From Actinacidiphila bryophytorum (GTDB lineage Bacteria > Actinomycetota > Actinomycetes > Streptomycetales > Streptomycetaceae): 64,000 nucleotides of DNA. The notes under the pieces are model-generated. The model made no database searches and had not been told where the DNA came from. It saw nothing but the letters and a program-made list of their open reading frames with translations. Shown piece after piece: positions 55,100-63,676 of this stretch (its first letter is position 1; each line of letters opens with the position of its first letter). Where the stretch lies: NCBI RefSeq assembly GCF_016916835.1, contig NZ_JAFFIX010000011.1, positions 62,001 through 126,000 of the forward strand, in the 5' to 3' direction. The translations under genes were made by a program, and so were the position numbers.

Positions 55100-56118
55100 C
55101 AGTAGCGCACCCTCGGGTCGATCAGCGCGTTGACGAAGTCGATCAGCAGGCTGATCACGACGACGACCAGGGCGAAGACGGTGACGATGCCCTGGACCGC
55201 GACGTAGTCGCGCTGGTTGATGTAGTCGATCAGCTGGCGGCCGATACCGGGCCAGTTGAAGATCTTCTCGGTCAGCACCGCACCGCCGAGCAGCATGGCG
55301 ACCTGCAGGCCGAGCACCGTGACGACCGGCACCAGGGCGTTGCGGAAGCCGTGCCGGGCGACGACGTGGCGCTCGCGCACCCCGCGGGCGCGGGCGGCCT
55401 CGATGTAGTCGCCCTGCAGCGACTGGATGAGGTTGATCCTGATCATCCGGATGAAGACGCCGACGATGAGCAGGCCGAGCGCGATCGACGGCAGCAGCAG
55501 GTGCTGGGCGATGTCGCCGACGGCGTCCCAGTCGCCGTCCAGTGCCGCGTCCAGGATCAGGATGTGCGTCTGGGTGGGCACGTTCAGCTGGATCAGCGGT
55601 GAGGCCTGCCCTGACGTCGAGCCGAAGGCGAGCATGAGCAGCGGTGCGGTGACGAACACCGGGGCCGCGTAGCTGACGGTGCTCGCCAGCCGGGCGACCA
55701 CGTCGACCGGGCGGTCGCGGTAGCGGCCGGCCAGCAGGCCGACGGGTATGCCGATGACCGTGGCGAAGACCAGCGCACCGGCGGTCAGCGTCAGGGTGGC
55801 GCCGCCGTTCTCGATGATGATGTCGCGCACGCTGCGGCGGTCGGAGAAGGTGGTGCCGAAGTTCAGGGTGACCACCGATTTCAGGTAGTCCCAGAACTGC
55901 TGGTACAGCGGGGCGTCGAAGCCCGCCGCCTTGCGTCTCGCGGCGAGTTCCGCCGCGTTCAGCTTGCCGCCCTGCGACGCCGAGATCGGATCTCCCGGTG
56001 CCACCCGCATCATGACGAAGACCAGGATCAGCAGGATCAGGACCATGGGCACGGCGAGCGCGATCCGGGTGAGGATGTAGCGCCGCAGCGAGCCCGACTG
56101 CTTGCTCGTGTTGCTCAT
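55099..56118 (-). CDS. oligopeptide-type ABC transporter permease (DppB-like)
   Basis: A 339-residue permease with an N-terminal helix (ILTRIALAVPMVLILLILVF), the family motif APGDP, and the EAA loop YIEAARARGVRERHVVARHG. It ends with DFVNALIDPRVRY. ATG 56118 follows GGAAAG; the frame is open to 56217, but that part is the hairpin region. It is separated from the upstream SBP gene by a 16-bp hairpin, so it is probably made at a lower level than the SBP. Confidence 0.92.
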   Translation of the reverse strand: MSNTSKQSGSLRRYILTRIALAVPMVLILLILVFVMMRVAPGDPISASQGGKLNAAELAARRKAAGFDAPLYQQFWDYLKSVVTLNFGTTFSDRRSVRDIIIENGGATLTLTAGALVFATVIGIPVGLLAGRYRDRPVDVVARLASTVSYAAPVFVTAPLLMLAFGSTSGQASPLIQLNVPTQTHILILDAALDGDWDAVGDIAQHLLLPSIALGLLIVGVFIRMIRINLIQSLQGDYIEAARARGVRERHVVARHGFRNALVPVVTVLGLQVAMLLGGAVLTEKIFNWPGIGRQLIDYINQRDYVAVQGIVTVFALVVVVISLLIDFVNALIDPRVRY

Positions 56119-56196
56119 GCGGTGACTTTCCGGTGGCAGTCCGGTCTGGCCCGGACCGAGGACGGCGGGGTGCGGGGCGGGGGGGCCGCGTGCCGG

Positions 56197-56234
56197 GGCC
56201 GGCCCGCGGGGGATCACTCCCCCGCGGGCCGGCC
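56197..56234 (-). terminator. intercistronic hairpin between first SBP gene and permease genes
   Basis: Perfect 16-bp stem GGCCGGCCCGCGGGGG (56197-56212), loop ATCACT, complement 56219-56234, 5 bp after the SBP stop. In ABC operons such structures raise SBP mRNA relative to permease mRNA by attenuation or 3'-end stabilisation. Confidence 0.8.
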
Positions 56235-56239
56235 GTCGG

Positions 56240-57820
56240 TCACTTGGTGCCGAGTTCGTAGAACCGGAACATCGTCGGGTCGAGGGCCTTGTCGGCGCCC
56301 GTGACCCCGTCGCGGACCACGACGGTCTGCTTGCCCTGCCACAGCGGGATGATCGGGACGTCCTCCGCCACGATCTTCTGGATCTCCGCGAAGGCCTGGT
56401 CGCGCACGGTCTTGTCGGTCGTGCCCTGCTCCTTGCTGAGCAGCGACAGGATCTGCGGGTTGACGTAGCCGGTGCCCAGGAAGGGCTCCTTGGTCAGGAA
56501 CGGTGCGACGTCGTTGTCGGGGTCCGGCAGGTCGGGGAACCAGCCGATCATGTACGACGCGTACGTGTCGGACTTCTCGTCCTTCTGGTACTGCTGCCAC
56601 TCGGTCGAGCTGAGCGTCACCTTGAACAGGCCGGTGGCCTCCAGCTGCCGCTTGATCGTGGTGGCCTCGTCCGCGGACTCGGCACCGTAGTGGCTGGGGG
56701 TCCAGGCGTAGGCGAGCTGCACCGGGGTGGTGATGCCGGCCGCGGTCAGCAGCGCCTTGGCCTTGGCGGTGTCCGGGGCGCCGTACTTGTCCTTGAAGGC
56801 CTCGGTGTGGCCCTCGATGCCGTTGCCGACCATCGAGTACAGCGGCGCCACGGTGTCGTCGTAGGCCTCCTTGGCGATGCCGGCCCGGTCGATGACCTGG
56901 GCGACGGCCTGCCGCACGGCCTTCTGGTCGGACGGCTTCACCTTGGCGTCGAAGACCATGTAGCGCTTCTGGGTGCCGGTGCCGTCGAGGACCTGGATGC
57001 CGGAGGTCTTCTTCAGGTCCTGGATGTCGGTGGGCGACAGGCTGCGGAAGGCGGCGGTCACCGTACCGTCCTTGACGGCCTGCTTGAGCGCGGACGGCTC
57101 GGAGAAGTACTGCAGCACGACCTGGCTGTTGTTCAGCTTGGCGGTGCCCTTGTACTTCGGGTTGGCCTTCAGCGAGGCCTGCTGCTTGGCCGTGTACTTG
57201 TCCAGCGTGTACGGGCCGGAGCCGATGATGCCCGAGCCGTCGAGCAGCTTGTCGGCCGGGAAGACCTTCTCGTCGACGATGGCGCCGGCGTCGGTGGCGA
57301 GTACCGAGGGGAAGGTCGAGTCGGGGTTCTTGATGTGGAAGACGACCGTGCCGGTGCCCGAGGTGGTGGTGTTGTCGAGGTTGGCCAGCAGGCTCGACGG
57401 GCCGTTCGGGGCGGCGATCTTGAGCATCCGGTCGAAGGTGAACTTCACCGACGCCGCGGTCAGCGGGTCGCCGTTGGAGAAGGTCAGACCGGGCTGCAGC
57501 TCGCAGGTGTAGGTCTTGGGGTCGGTGAAGGTGCAGCTCTTGGCCGCGTCCGGGGTCGGCGTGACGGCGCCGGTCTCGAAGTGCATCACCTTCTGGTAGA
57601 CGCTGTCGACGATCTCCCAGGAGCCGTAGTCGTAAGCGCCCGCGGGGTCCAGCGAGGACACCGAGTCGGTGGTCCCCACGATCACGGCGCCGCCCTTGGC
57701 CCCGCCACCGCCGTTGTCGCCACTGCCTGACGAATTATCCTTTTTGCCACCGCACGCGGAGGCGCCGATGGCCAGGAAGGCCACGGCGGCTGCGGCGACG
57801 ACACGCTTGTTTCGTGACAT
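56240..57820 (-). CDS. peptide/opine/nickel-type ABC solute-binding lipoprotein (proximal copy)
   Basis: A 526-residue SBP family 5 lipoprotein. The signal sequence VVAAAAVAFLAIGASAC ends in the lipid-modified Cys (residue 23). Family motifs are CELQPGLTFSNGDPLTAASV and GSGIIGSGPYTLDKY. ATG 57820 follows AAGGGGA. It opens the ABC operon and shares length and motifs with the last gene, so the transporter likely has two alternative receptors. Confidence 0.93.
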   Translation of the reverse strand: MSRNKRVVAAAAVAFLAIGASACGGKKDNSSGSGDNGGGGAKGGAVIVGTTDSVSSLDPAGAYDYGSWEIVDSVYQKVMHFETGAVTPTPDAAKSCTFTDPKTYTCELQPGLTFSNGDPLTAASVKFTFDRMLKIAAPNGPSSLLANLDNTTTSGTGTVVFHIKNPDSTFPSVLATDAGAIVDEKVFPADKLLDGSGIIGSGPYTLDKYTAKQQASLKANPKYKGTAKLNNSQVVLQYFSEPSALKQAVKDGTVTAAFRSLSPTDIQDLKKTSGIQVLDGTGTQKRYMVFDAKVKPSDQKAVRQAVAQVIDRAGIAKEAYDDTVAPLYSMVGNGIEGHTEAFKDKYGAPDTAKAKALLTAAGITTPVQLAYAWTPSHYGAESADEATTIKRQLEATGLFKVTLSSTEWQQYQKDEKSDTYASYMIGWFPDLPDPDNDVAPFLTKEPFLGTGYVNPQILSLLSKEQGTTDKTVRDQAFAEIQKIVAEDVPIIPLWQGKQTVVVRDGVTGADKALDPTMFRFYELGTK

Positions 57821-58135
57821 CCAGTGAATCCCCTTGCTCACATGCCGGTCGGTTGAGTCGGCATCGACCGTCGAGGACATTAGCGGGACGGCCGGGGGCC
57901 ACTGGGACACGGAGTGATTGAGGGGACATTACATACCGGTAACAGGACGTTCACCTCCGATATGCGGACGTGTGGGCTATCGACCCTCGGCACGTCAAAA
58001 CGGACACTTCGCCCGGGTAAAGATGCAGTAAGTGAAATCTCATCCAGTCGGAGCACCCGCTGTCGATGGGCCGTCGTGTGACAATCATCACACCCACCGG
58101 ATTCCACTTGGTGAGATTTTATTCAGAGATCACCC
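57821..58135. promoter_or_regulatory. regulatory region of the ABC operon with CRP-like palindrome
   Basis: No gene in these 315 bp, which are clearly less GC-rich than the surroundings. The region holds GTGTGA-N6-TCACAC (58076-58093), containing an exact TGTGA-N6-TCACA, the classical CRP consensus. It is flanked by a longer inverted repeat, TGAAATCTCA (58033-58042) and TGAGATTTTA (58112-58121), 9 of 10 matching. The ABC operon starts at 57820 and the HAD gene ends at 58136, so these sites serve the ABC operon. A Crp/Fnr-type regulator is suggested, not shown. Confidence 0.6.
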
Positions 58136-58852
58136 TCAGTGAAGATCCACGTTCACAGAGCGGCCGACCAGGGACCGGAGAAAAGGGACATTCACCTGGT
58201 CGAGAGATGTCACGACGGTACGCCCCGGCGCCGCCTCGATCGGCACCACCGACGGCACCGCGACCACCTGGCAGCCCGCCGCCTCCGCGGACGCGACCCC
58301 GGTGAGGGTGTCCTCGACCACCACACAGGCCGCCGGGTCCGCCCCGAGCCGGGCCGCGGCGGCCAGATACGGGTCCGGGTGCGGCTTGGTGCGGGCGATC
58401 TCGTCGCCCGCGAGGGTGAAGGCGAAGTTCTCCGCGCCGAGGGTGCGCAGCATCGCGTCGATCGTGCGCCGGTGCGAGGCGGAGACCAGCGCGGTGGGCA
58501 CCCCGTGCGCCGCCAGCTCGGTCAGCAGCCGCCGGGCGCCGGGCATCAGCGGGGCGCCGCGCTCGATCAGCTCCTCGAAGCGGGTGTCGATCGCCACCAT
58601 CAGCTCCGCCAGCGTCGCCGTCGTGCCGGTCACCTCCATCAGGTGCCCGACGCTGCGGGCCATCGGCCCGCCCACTACGACCGCCTTGTGCACCTCGTCC
58701 AGCACATGGCCGAGGTCGGCGAAGACCCCGGTCTCCGCCGCCCACCAGATGCCCTCGGTGTCCACCAGGGTGCCGTCCATGTCCAGCAGTACCGCGTGCA
58801 GGCCGCCGCCTGCCGCCGGACGGGTGTCGACGACGGGGATGCTGCTGGTCAT
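58136..58852 (-). CDS. HAD-superfamily phosphatase (beta-phosphoglucomutase/Gph-like)
   Basis: A 238-residue hydrolase. Motif I DMDGTLVDTE (nucleophile Asp about residue 24), motif II VSASHR, motif III Lys in ARTKPHPDPYL, motif IV VVVEDTLTGVASAEAAG. The cap domain lies between motifs I and II, subfamily I. It dephosphorylates a small phosphorylated metabolite; substrate unknown. It lies downstream of metH on the same strand behind a strong hairpin. Confidence 0.9.
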   Translation of the reverse strand: MTSSIPVVDTRPAAGGGLHAVLLDMDGTLVDTEGIWWAAETGVFADLGHVLDEVHKAVVVGGPMARSVGHLMEVTGTTATLAELMVAIDTRFEELIERGAPLMPGARRLLTELAAHGVPTALVSASHRRTIDAMLRTLGAENFAFTLAGDEIARTKPHPDPYLAAAARLGADPAACVVVEDTLTGVASAEAAGCQVVAVPSVVPIEAAPGRTVVTSLDQVNVPFLRSLVGRSVNVDLH

Positions 58853-58926
58853 AGGCTCACTCCTCGGCCGGGCTGCTGACCGGGCGCCGCAGTACTGCCG
58901 ACGTGCCCCTTTCCGGGGGACACAAA

Positions 58927-58966
58927 GGCCGGTCGCCGCTTCCCTGGTACGGGAAGGCGACCGGCC
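58927..58966 (-). terminator. terminator after metH
   Basis: Stem GGCCGGTCGCC (58927-58937) with GGCGACCGGCC (58956-58966), with further pairing TTCCC/GGGAA inside, between metH and the HAD gene. Confidence 0.82.
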
Positions 58967-59046
58967 CCTGCCGGACCGTCCAGTCTACGTCGGCCCCCTG
59001 CGGCACGCCTGACGGGCGTACGACGGCCCGGCGACGGCCCGGTGAA

Positions 59047-62000
59047 TCAGCGGGCGTTGAAGTACTTCGCCTCCGGGTGGTGGATGACGATCGCGTCGGT
59101 GGACTGCTCCGGGTGCAGCTGGAACTCCTCCGAGAGCTTCACGCCGATCCGCTCCGGCTCCAGCAGCGCCGCGATCTTGGAACGGTCCTCCAGGTCGGGG
59201 CAGGCCCCGTAGCCCAGCGAGAAGCGCGCACCGCGGTACTTCAGCGCGAACATGTCCTCGACGTCGCCCGGGTCCTCGCCCGCGAAGCCCAGCTCGGCGC
59301 GCACCCGCGCGTGCCAGTACTCGGCCAGCGCCTCGGCGAGCTGCACCGACAGGCCGTGCAGCTCCAGGTAGTCGCGGTAGGAGTCGGCGGCGAACAGCTC
59401 GGCCGCCGCGTCCGAGATGCGGCTGCCGACGGTGACCACCTGGAAGCCCACCACGTCGGTCTCGCCGGAGTCCTCGGGCCGGAAGAAGTCCGCCAGGCAC
59501 AGCCGCCGGCCCTTGCGCTGCCGGGGGAAGGTGAAGCGGGTGCGCTCGGTGCCGTCCTCGTGCAGCACGATCAGGTCGTCGCCCTTGGACACGCACGGGA
59601 AGTAGCCGTAGGTGACCGCGGCCTCCAGCAGGCTCTCGGACTGCAGCCGGGTCAGCAGCCCGCGCAGCCGCGGCCGGCCCTCGGACTCCACCAGCTCCTC
59701 GTAGCTGGGACCGCTGCTGCGGGCCTGCTTGAGCCCCCACTGCCCCTTGAACAGGGCGCCCTCGTCCAGCCAGGAGGCGTAGTCGGCGAGCTGGATGCCC
59801 TTGACGACCCGGCTGCCCCAGAACGGCGGGGCAGGCACCGGGTTGTCGGTGGCCACGTCCGACCTGATCTGGCCGAGGTTGACCTCCTCCGCCTCGGGCT
59901 CCGGCTGCGCGCGCTTGGCGACCCTGCGCTGCTTCAGCTCCGGCAGGGCGGCGCCCGCCACCCCGCGCTTGACGCCGATCAGCGCGTCCATCAGCCGCAG
60001 GCCCTCGAAGGCGTCGCGGGCGTAGCGGACCTCGCCCTCGTAGATCTCGTGCAGGTCCTGCTCGACGTAGGCGCGGGTCAGGGCGGCGCCGCCGAGGATC
60101 ACCGGGAAGTCGGCGGACAGGCCGCGCTGGTTCAGCTCCTCCAGGTTCTCCTTCATGATCACCGTGGACTTCACCAGCAGCCCCGACATGCCGATGACGT
60201 CGGCCCTGTGCTCCTGCGCGGCCTCCAGGATCGCCGACACCGGCTGCTTGATGCCGAGGTTGACCACCGTGTAGCCGTTGTTGGACAGGATGATGTCGAC
60301 CAGGTTCTTGCCGATGTCGTGGACGTCGCCGCGGACGGTGGCCAGCACGATGGTGCCCTTGCCCTCGTCGTCGGACTTCTCCATGTGCGGTTCGAGGTAG
60401 GCCACCGCGATCTTCATGACCTCGGCGGACTGCAGCACGAACGGCAGCTGCATCTGACCGGAGCCGAACAGCTCGCCGACCACCTTCATGCCGGCCAGCA
60501 GGGTGTCGTTGACGATGTCCAGGGCCGGGCGCTCGGCCAGCGCCTCGTCCAGGTCCGCCTCCAGGCCGTTCTTCTCGCCGTCGATGATCCGCCGCTGCAG
60601 CCGCTCCTCCAGCGGCAGCGCGAGCAGCTCCTCGGCGCGGCCGGCCTTCAGCGACTTGTTGTCGACGCCCTCGAACAGCTCCATCAGGCGCTGCAGCGGG
60701 TCGTAGCCCTCCGAGCGCCGGTCGTAGACCAGGTCGAGCGCGGTCTTGACCTGCTCCTCGTCCAGCCGGGCGATCGGCAGGATCTTGCTGGCGTGCACGA
60801 TCGCCGAGTCCAGGCCGGCCTTGACGCACTCGTCGAGGAAGACCGAGTTCAGGACCACGCGCGCGGCCGGGTTGAGGCCGAAGGAGATGTTGGACAGGCC
60901 CAGCGTGGTCTGCACGTCGGGGTGGCGGCGCTTGAGCTCGCGGATCGCCTCGATGGTGGCCACACCGTCGCCCCTGGACTCCTCCTGGCCGGTGCAGATG
61001 GTGAAGGTCAGGCAGTCGATGAGGATGTCCGACTCGTGGATGCCGTGGTTGCCGGTCAGGTCCTCGATCAGTCGCTCGGCGATGGCGACCTTCTTCTCGG
61101 CGGTACGGGCCTGGCCCTCCTCGTCGATGGTCAGCGCGATCAGCGCGGCGCCGTGCTCGCGGGCCAGCGCGGTGACCCGGGCGAAGCGGGACTCGGGGCC
61201 GTCGCCGTCCTCGTAGTTGACCGAGTTGAGCACCGCGCGGCCGCCGAGCTTCTCCAGCCCTGCCTGCAGGACCGGGACCTCGGTGGAGTCCAGCACGATC
61301 GGCAGCGTGGAGGCGGTCGCGAAGCGCCCGGCGATCTCGGCCATGTCGGCGACGCCGTCCCTGCCGACGTAGTCCACGCACAGGTCGAGCAGGTGCGCGC
61401 CCTCCCGGATCTGCTCGCGGGCCATCTCCACGCAGTCGTCCCAGCGGCCTTCGAGCATCGCGTCGCGGAACTTCTTCGACCCGTTGGCGTTGGTCCGCTC
61501 GCCGATCGCCAGGTAGGAGGTGTCCTGGCGGAAGGGCACGGTCTGGTAGAGCGAGGCCGCGCCCGGCTCGGGGCGTGCGGTGCGCGGGTGCAGGTCCTGG
61601 CCGCCGACCCGCTCCACGAGCTGGCGCAGGTGCTCGGGGGTGGTGCCGCAGCAGCCGCCGACCAGCGACAGGCCGTACTCGCGGGTGAACACCTCGTGGG
61701 CGTCGGCGAGTTCCGCGGGGGTCAGCGGGTAGTGGGCGCCGTCCTTGGTGAGCACCGGCAGGCCCGCGTTGGGCATGCAGGACAGCGGGATGCGCGAGTG
61801 CCGGGCGAGGTAGCGCAGGTGCTCGCTCATCTCGGACGGTCCCGTGGCGCAGTTCAGGCCGATCATGTCGATGCCGAGCGGTTCGAGCGCGGTCAGCGCG
61901 GCGCCGATCTCGGAGCCGAGCAGCATGGTGCCGGTGGTCTCCACGGTCACCGAGCAGATCAGCGGCAGGCTCACCCCGGCCGACCGCATGGCGCGGTGGG

Positions 62001-62568
62001 CGGCGATCACCGCGGCCTTGGTCTGCAGCAGGTCCTGGGTGGTCTCCACCAGCAGCGCGTCGGCGCCGCCGGCGATCAGGCCGGCCGCGTTGGCCTCGTA
62101 GCCGTCGCGCAGCACGGTGTAGGGGGCGTGGCCGAGGGTGGGCAGCTTGGTGCCGGGTCCCATCGAGCCGAGCACCCAGCGCGGGCGGCCGTCGGCCGCG
62201 TAGCCGTCGGCGACCTCGCGGGCGAGCCGGGCGCCGGCCTCGGACAGCTCCTGGATGCGCTCGGGGATGTCGTACTCGCCCAGCGCCGAGTGGTTGGCGC
62301 CGAAGGTGTTGGTCTCGACGCTGTCCACGCCGGCCTCGAAGTAGGCCTCGTGGACGGAGCGGACGATGTCCGGGCGGGTGACGTTGAGGATCTCGTTGCA
62401 GCCTTCGAGCTGCTGGAAGTCGTCGAGCGTGGGCTCCTGCGCCTGGAGCATGGTGCCCATGGCGCCGTCGGCGACGACCACCCGGGTCGCGAGTGCCTGG
62501 CGCAGGTCGGCGGCGCGCGCGTTGCTCGCGGCGGCGGATGCGGCGGACGAAGGGGACGGCGAGGCCAT
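59047..62568 (-). CDS. metH: cobalamin-dependent methionine synthase MetH
   Basis: A 1173-residue enzyme that transfers a methyl group from 5-methyltetrahydrofolate to homocysteine. Domain order: homocysteine domain (about 25-330; VADGAMGTMLQ, Zn-ligand Cys in NCATG and GGCCGTT); pterin domain (about 360-630; GERTNANGSKKF); cobalamin domain (about 650-880; DVHDIGKNLVDI, with the cobalt-ligand His near residue 750); and C-terminal activation domain (about 900-1173). ATG 62568 follows AGGGAGC. It is divergent from gylR. No cobalamin or SAM riboswitch is recognisable in the 232-bp upstream region. Confidence 0.96.
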   Translation of the reverse strand: MASPSPSSAASAAASNARAADLRQALATRVVVADGAMGTMLQAQEPTLDDFQQLEGCNEILNVTRPDIVRSVHEAYFEAGVDSVETNTFGANHSALGEYDIPERIQELSEAGARLAREVADGYAADGRPRWVLGSMGPGTKLPTLGHAPYTVLRDGYEANAAGLIAGGADALLVETTQDLLQTKAAVIAAHRAMRSAGVSLPLICSVTVETTGTMLLGSEIGAALTALEPLGIDMIGLNCATGPSEMSEHLRYLARHSRIPLSCMPNAGLPVLTKDGAHYPLTPAELADAHEVFTREYGLSLVGGCCGTTPEHLRQLVERVGGQDLHPRTARPEPGAASLYQTVPFRQDTSYLAIGERTNANGSKKFRDAMLEGRWDDCVEMAREQIREGAHLLDLCVDYVGRDGVADMAEIAGRFATASTLPIVLDSTEVPVLQAGLEKLGGRAVLNSVNYEDGDGPESRFARVTALAREHGAALIALTIDEEGQARTAEKKVAIAERLIEDLTGNHGIHESDILIDCLTFTICTGQEESRGDGVATIEAIRELKRRHPDVQTTLGLSNISFGLNPAARVVLNSVFLDECVKAGLDSAIVHASKILPIARLDEEQVKTALDLVYDRRSEGYDPLQRLMELFEGVDNKSLKAGRAEELLALPLEERLQRRIIDGEKNGLEADLDEALAERPALDIVNDTLLAGMKVVGELFGSGQMQLPFVLQSAEVMKIAVAYLEPHMEKSDDEGKGTIVLATVRGDVHDIGKNLVDIILSNNGYTVVNLGIKQPVSAILEAAQEHRADVIGMSGLLVKSTVIMKENLEELNQRGLSADFPVILGGAALTRAYVEQDLHEIYEGEVRYARDAFEGLRLMDALIGVKRGVAGAALPELKQRRVAKRAQPEPEAEEVNLGQIRSDVATDNPVPAPPFWGSRVVKGIQLADYASWLDEGALFKGQWGLKQARSSGPSYEELVESEGRPRLRGLLTRLQSESLLEAAVTYGYFPCVSKGDDLIVLHEDGTERTRFTFPRQRKGRRLCLADFFRPEDSGETDVVGFQVVTVGSRISDAAAELFAADSYRDYLELHGLSVQLAEALAEYWHARVRAELGFAGEDPGDVEDMFALKYRGARFSLGYGACPDLEDRSKIAALLEPERIGVKLSEEFQLHPEQSTDAIVIHHPEAKYFNAR

Positions 62569-62728
62569 GGAGGTGCTCCCTGGGGTGCGACGGCTGTCGG
62601 CTATGCGCTGTCCTTCCCCGGGGGACGGATGGCGCACCTGGCCAGAGTAGCCGTCCGGGGTGCCGGGCCTCGAAGGCATTCCGAAGGGCGGACGGGTGGT
62701 GCCACACTCTTCTCTGCGATGATGAAGG

Positions 62729-62741
62729 TCGACAATGCCGA
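62729..62741. promoter_or_regulatory. candidate GylR operator upstream of gylR
   Basis: TCGACAATGCCGA, an imperfect palindrome (TCGACA-A-TGCCGA), followed by CCACC. It matches the perfect site before glpF at 63633-63645 in 12 of 13 positions and lies 60 bp before the gylR start. It fits GylR autoregulation. Confidence 0.6.
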
Positions 62742-62800
62742 CCACCCCCCGTTTCCCTGATATGGGCCGATGTCCGGCCCCGGTCCCTGGAGTGCATGCG

Positions 62801-63565
62801 ATGCCCGGTTCTATCCAGTCGCTGGAGCGCGCAGCCGCGGTTCTGCGACTGCTGGCCGGGGGCGAGCGGCGGCTGGGCCTGTCGGACGTGGCCTCCTCGC
62901 TGGGACTGGCCAAGGGCACCACGCACGGCATCCTGCGCACCCTGCAGCAGGAGGGCTTCGTGGAGCAGGAGCCGGTCTCGGGCAAGTACCAGCTGGGAGC
63001 GGAGCTGCTGCGGCTCGGCAACAGCTACCTGGACGTGCACGAGCTGCGGGCGCGCGCCCTGGTGTGGACCGACGACCTGGCCAGGTCCAGCGGCGAGGCG
63101 GCGTACCTGGGGGTGCTGCATCAGCACGGGGTGCTCATCGTGCACCACGTCTTCCGGCCCGACGACGGCCGGCAGGTGCTGGAGGTCGGCGCGATGCAGC
63201 CGCTGCACAGCACGGCGCTCGGCAAGGTGCTGTCCGCCTTCGACCCGGTGGCGCACAACGAGGTCGCCGAGGGCGAACTGGCCGCGCTGACCGCCCGAAC
63301 GGTGACCGGCAGTGCCGAGTTCGAGTCGGTTCTGGAGCTGACCAGGTCCCGCGGCTGGGGCTCGGACCTGGAGGAGACCTGGGACGGCGTGGCCTCGGTG
63401 GCCGCGCCCGTCTACGACCGGCGGCGGATGCCGGTGGGCGCGGTGGGCGTGACGGGGGCCGTGGAACGGCTCTGCGACGCGGACGGCATCCGGTCCCGGC
63501 TGGTCGCGGCGGTACGCGACTGCGCCCGTGCGGTCTCCCGCGATCTGGGTGCCGGGCGTTTCTGA
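62801..63565 (+). CDS. gylR: IclR-family glycerol regulator GylR
   Basis: A 254-residue IclR protein. The N-terminal winged helix (SLERAAAVLRLLAGGERRLG, then LAKGTTHGILRTLQQEGFVE) precedes the IclR effector domain (MQPLHSTALGKVLSAFDPV, ending about residue 250). Its place right before glpF identifies it as the repressor of glycerol catabolism, responding to glycerol-3-phosphate or glycerol. ATG 62801 follows GGAGTG; the frame is open to 62735, which would overlap the putative operator. Divergent from metH. Confidence 0.93.
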   Translation: MPGSIQSLERAAAVLRLLAGGERRLGLSDVASSLGLAKGTTHGILRTLQQEGFVEQEPVSGKYQLGAELLRLGNSYLDVHELRARALVWTDDLARSSGEAAYLGVLHQHGVLIVHHVFRPDDGRQVLEVGAMQPLHSTALGKVLSAFDPVAHNEVAEGELAALTARTVTGSAEFESVLELTRSRGWGSDLEETWDGVASVAAPVYDRRRMPVGAVGVTGAVERLCDADGIRSRLVAAVRDCARAVSRDLGAGRF

Positions 63566-63632
63566 ACCGGAGTTCTGGGTCACATCCCTCTTGACCTGCG
63601 CAACCCAAGGGGAGAACACTCTCGTCCAGCGA

Positions 63633-63645
63633 TCGACAATGTCGA
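63633..63645. promoter_or_regulatory. candidate GylR operator upstream of glpF
   Basis: Perfect 13-bp palindrome TCGACA-A-TGTCGA followed by ACACC, 32 bp before the glpF start. Nearly identical to the site at 62729-62741 before gylR. Confidence 0.68.
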
Positions 63646-63676
63646 ACACCGGACGGATTGTGACAAGGGAGTCGCT

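Noticed and set aside
62569-62800. Cobalamin riboswitch before metH
   Set aside because: The 232-bp divergent region shows no B12-box-like sequence or multi-stem fold that I can recognise.
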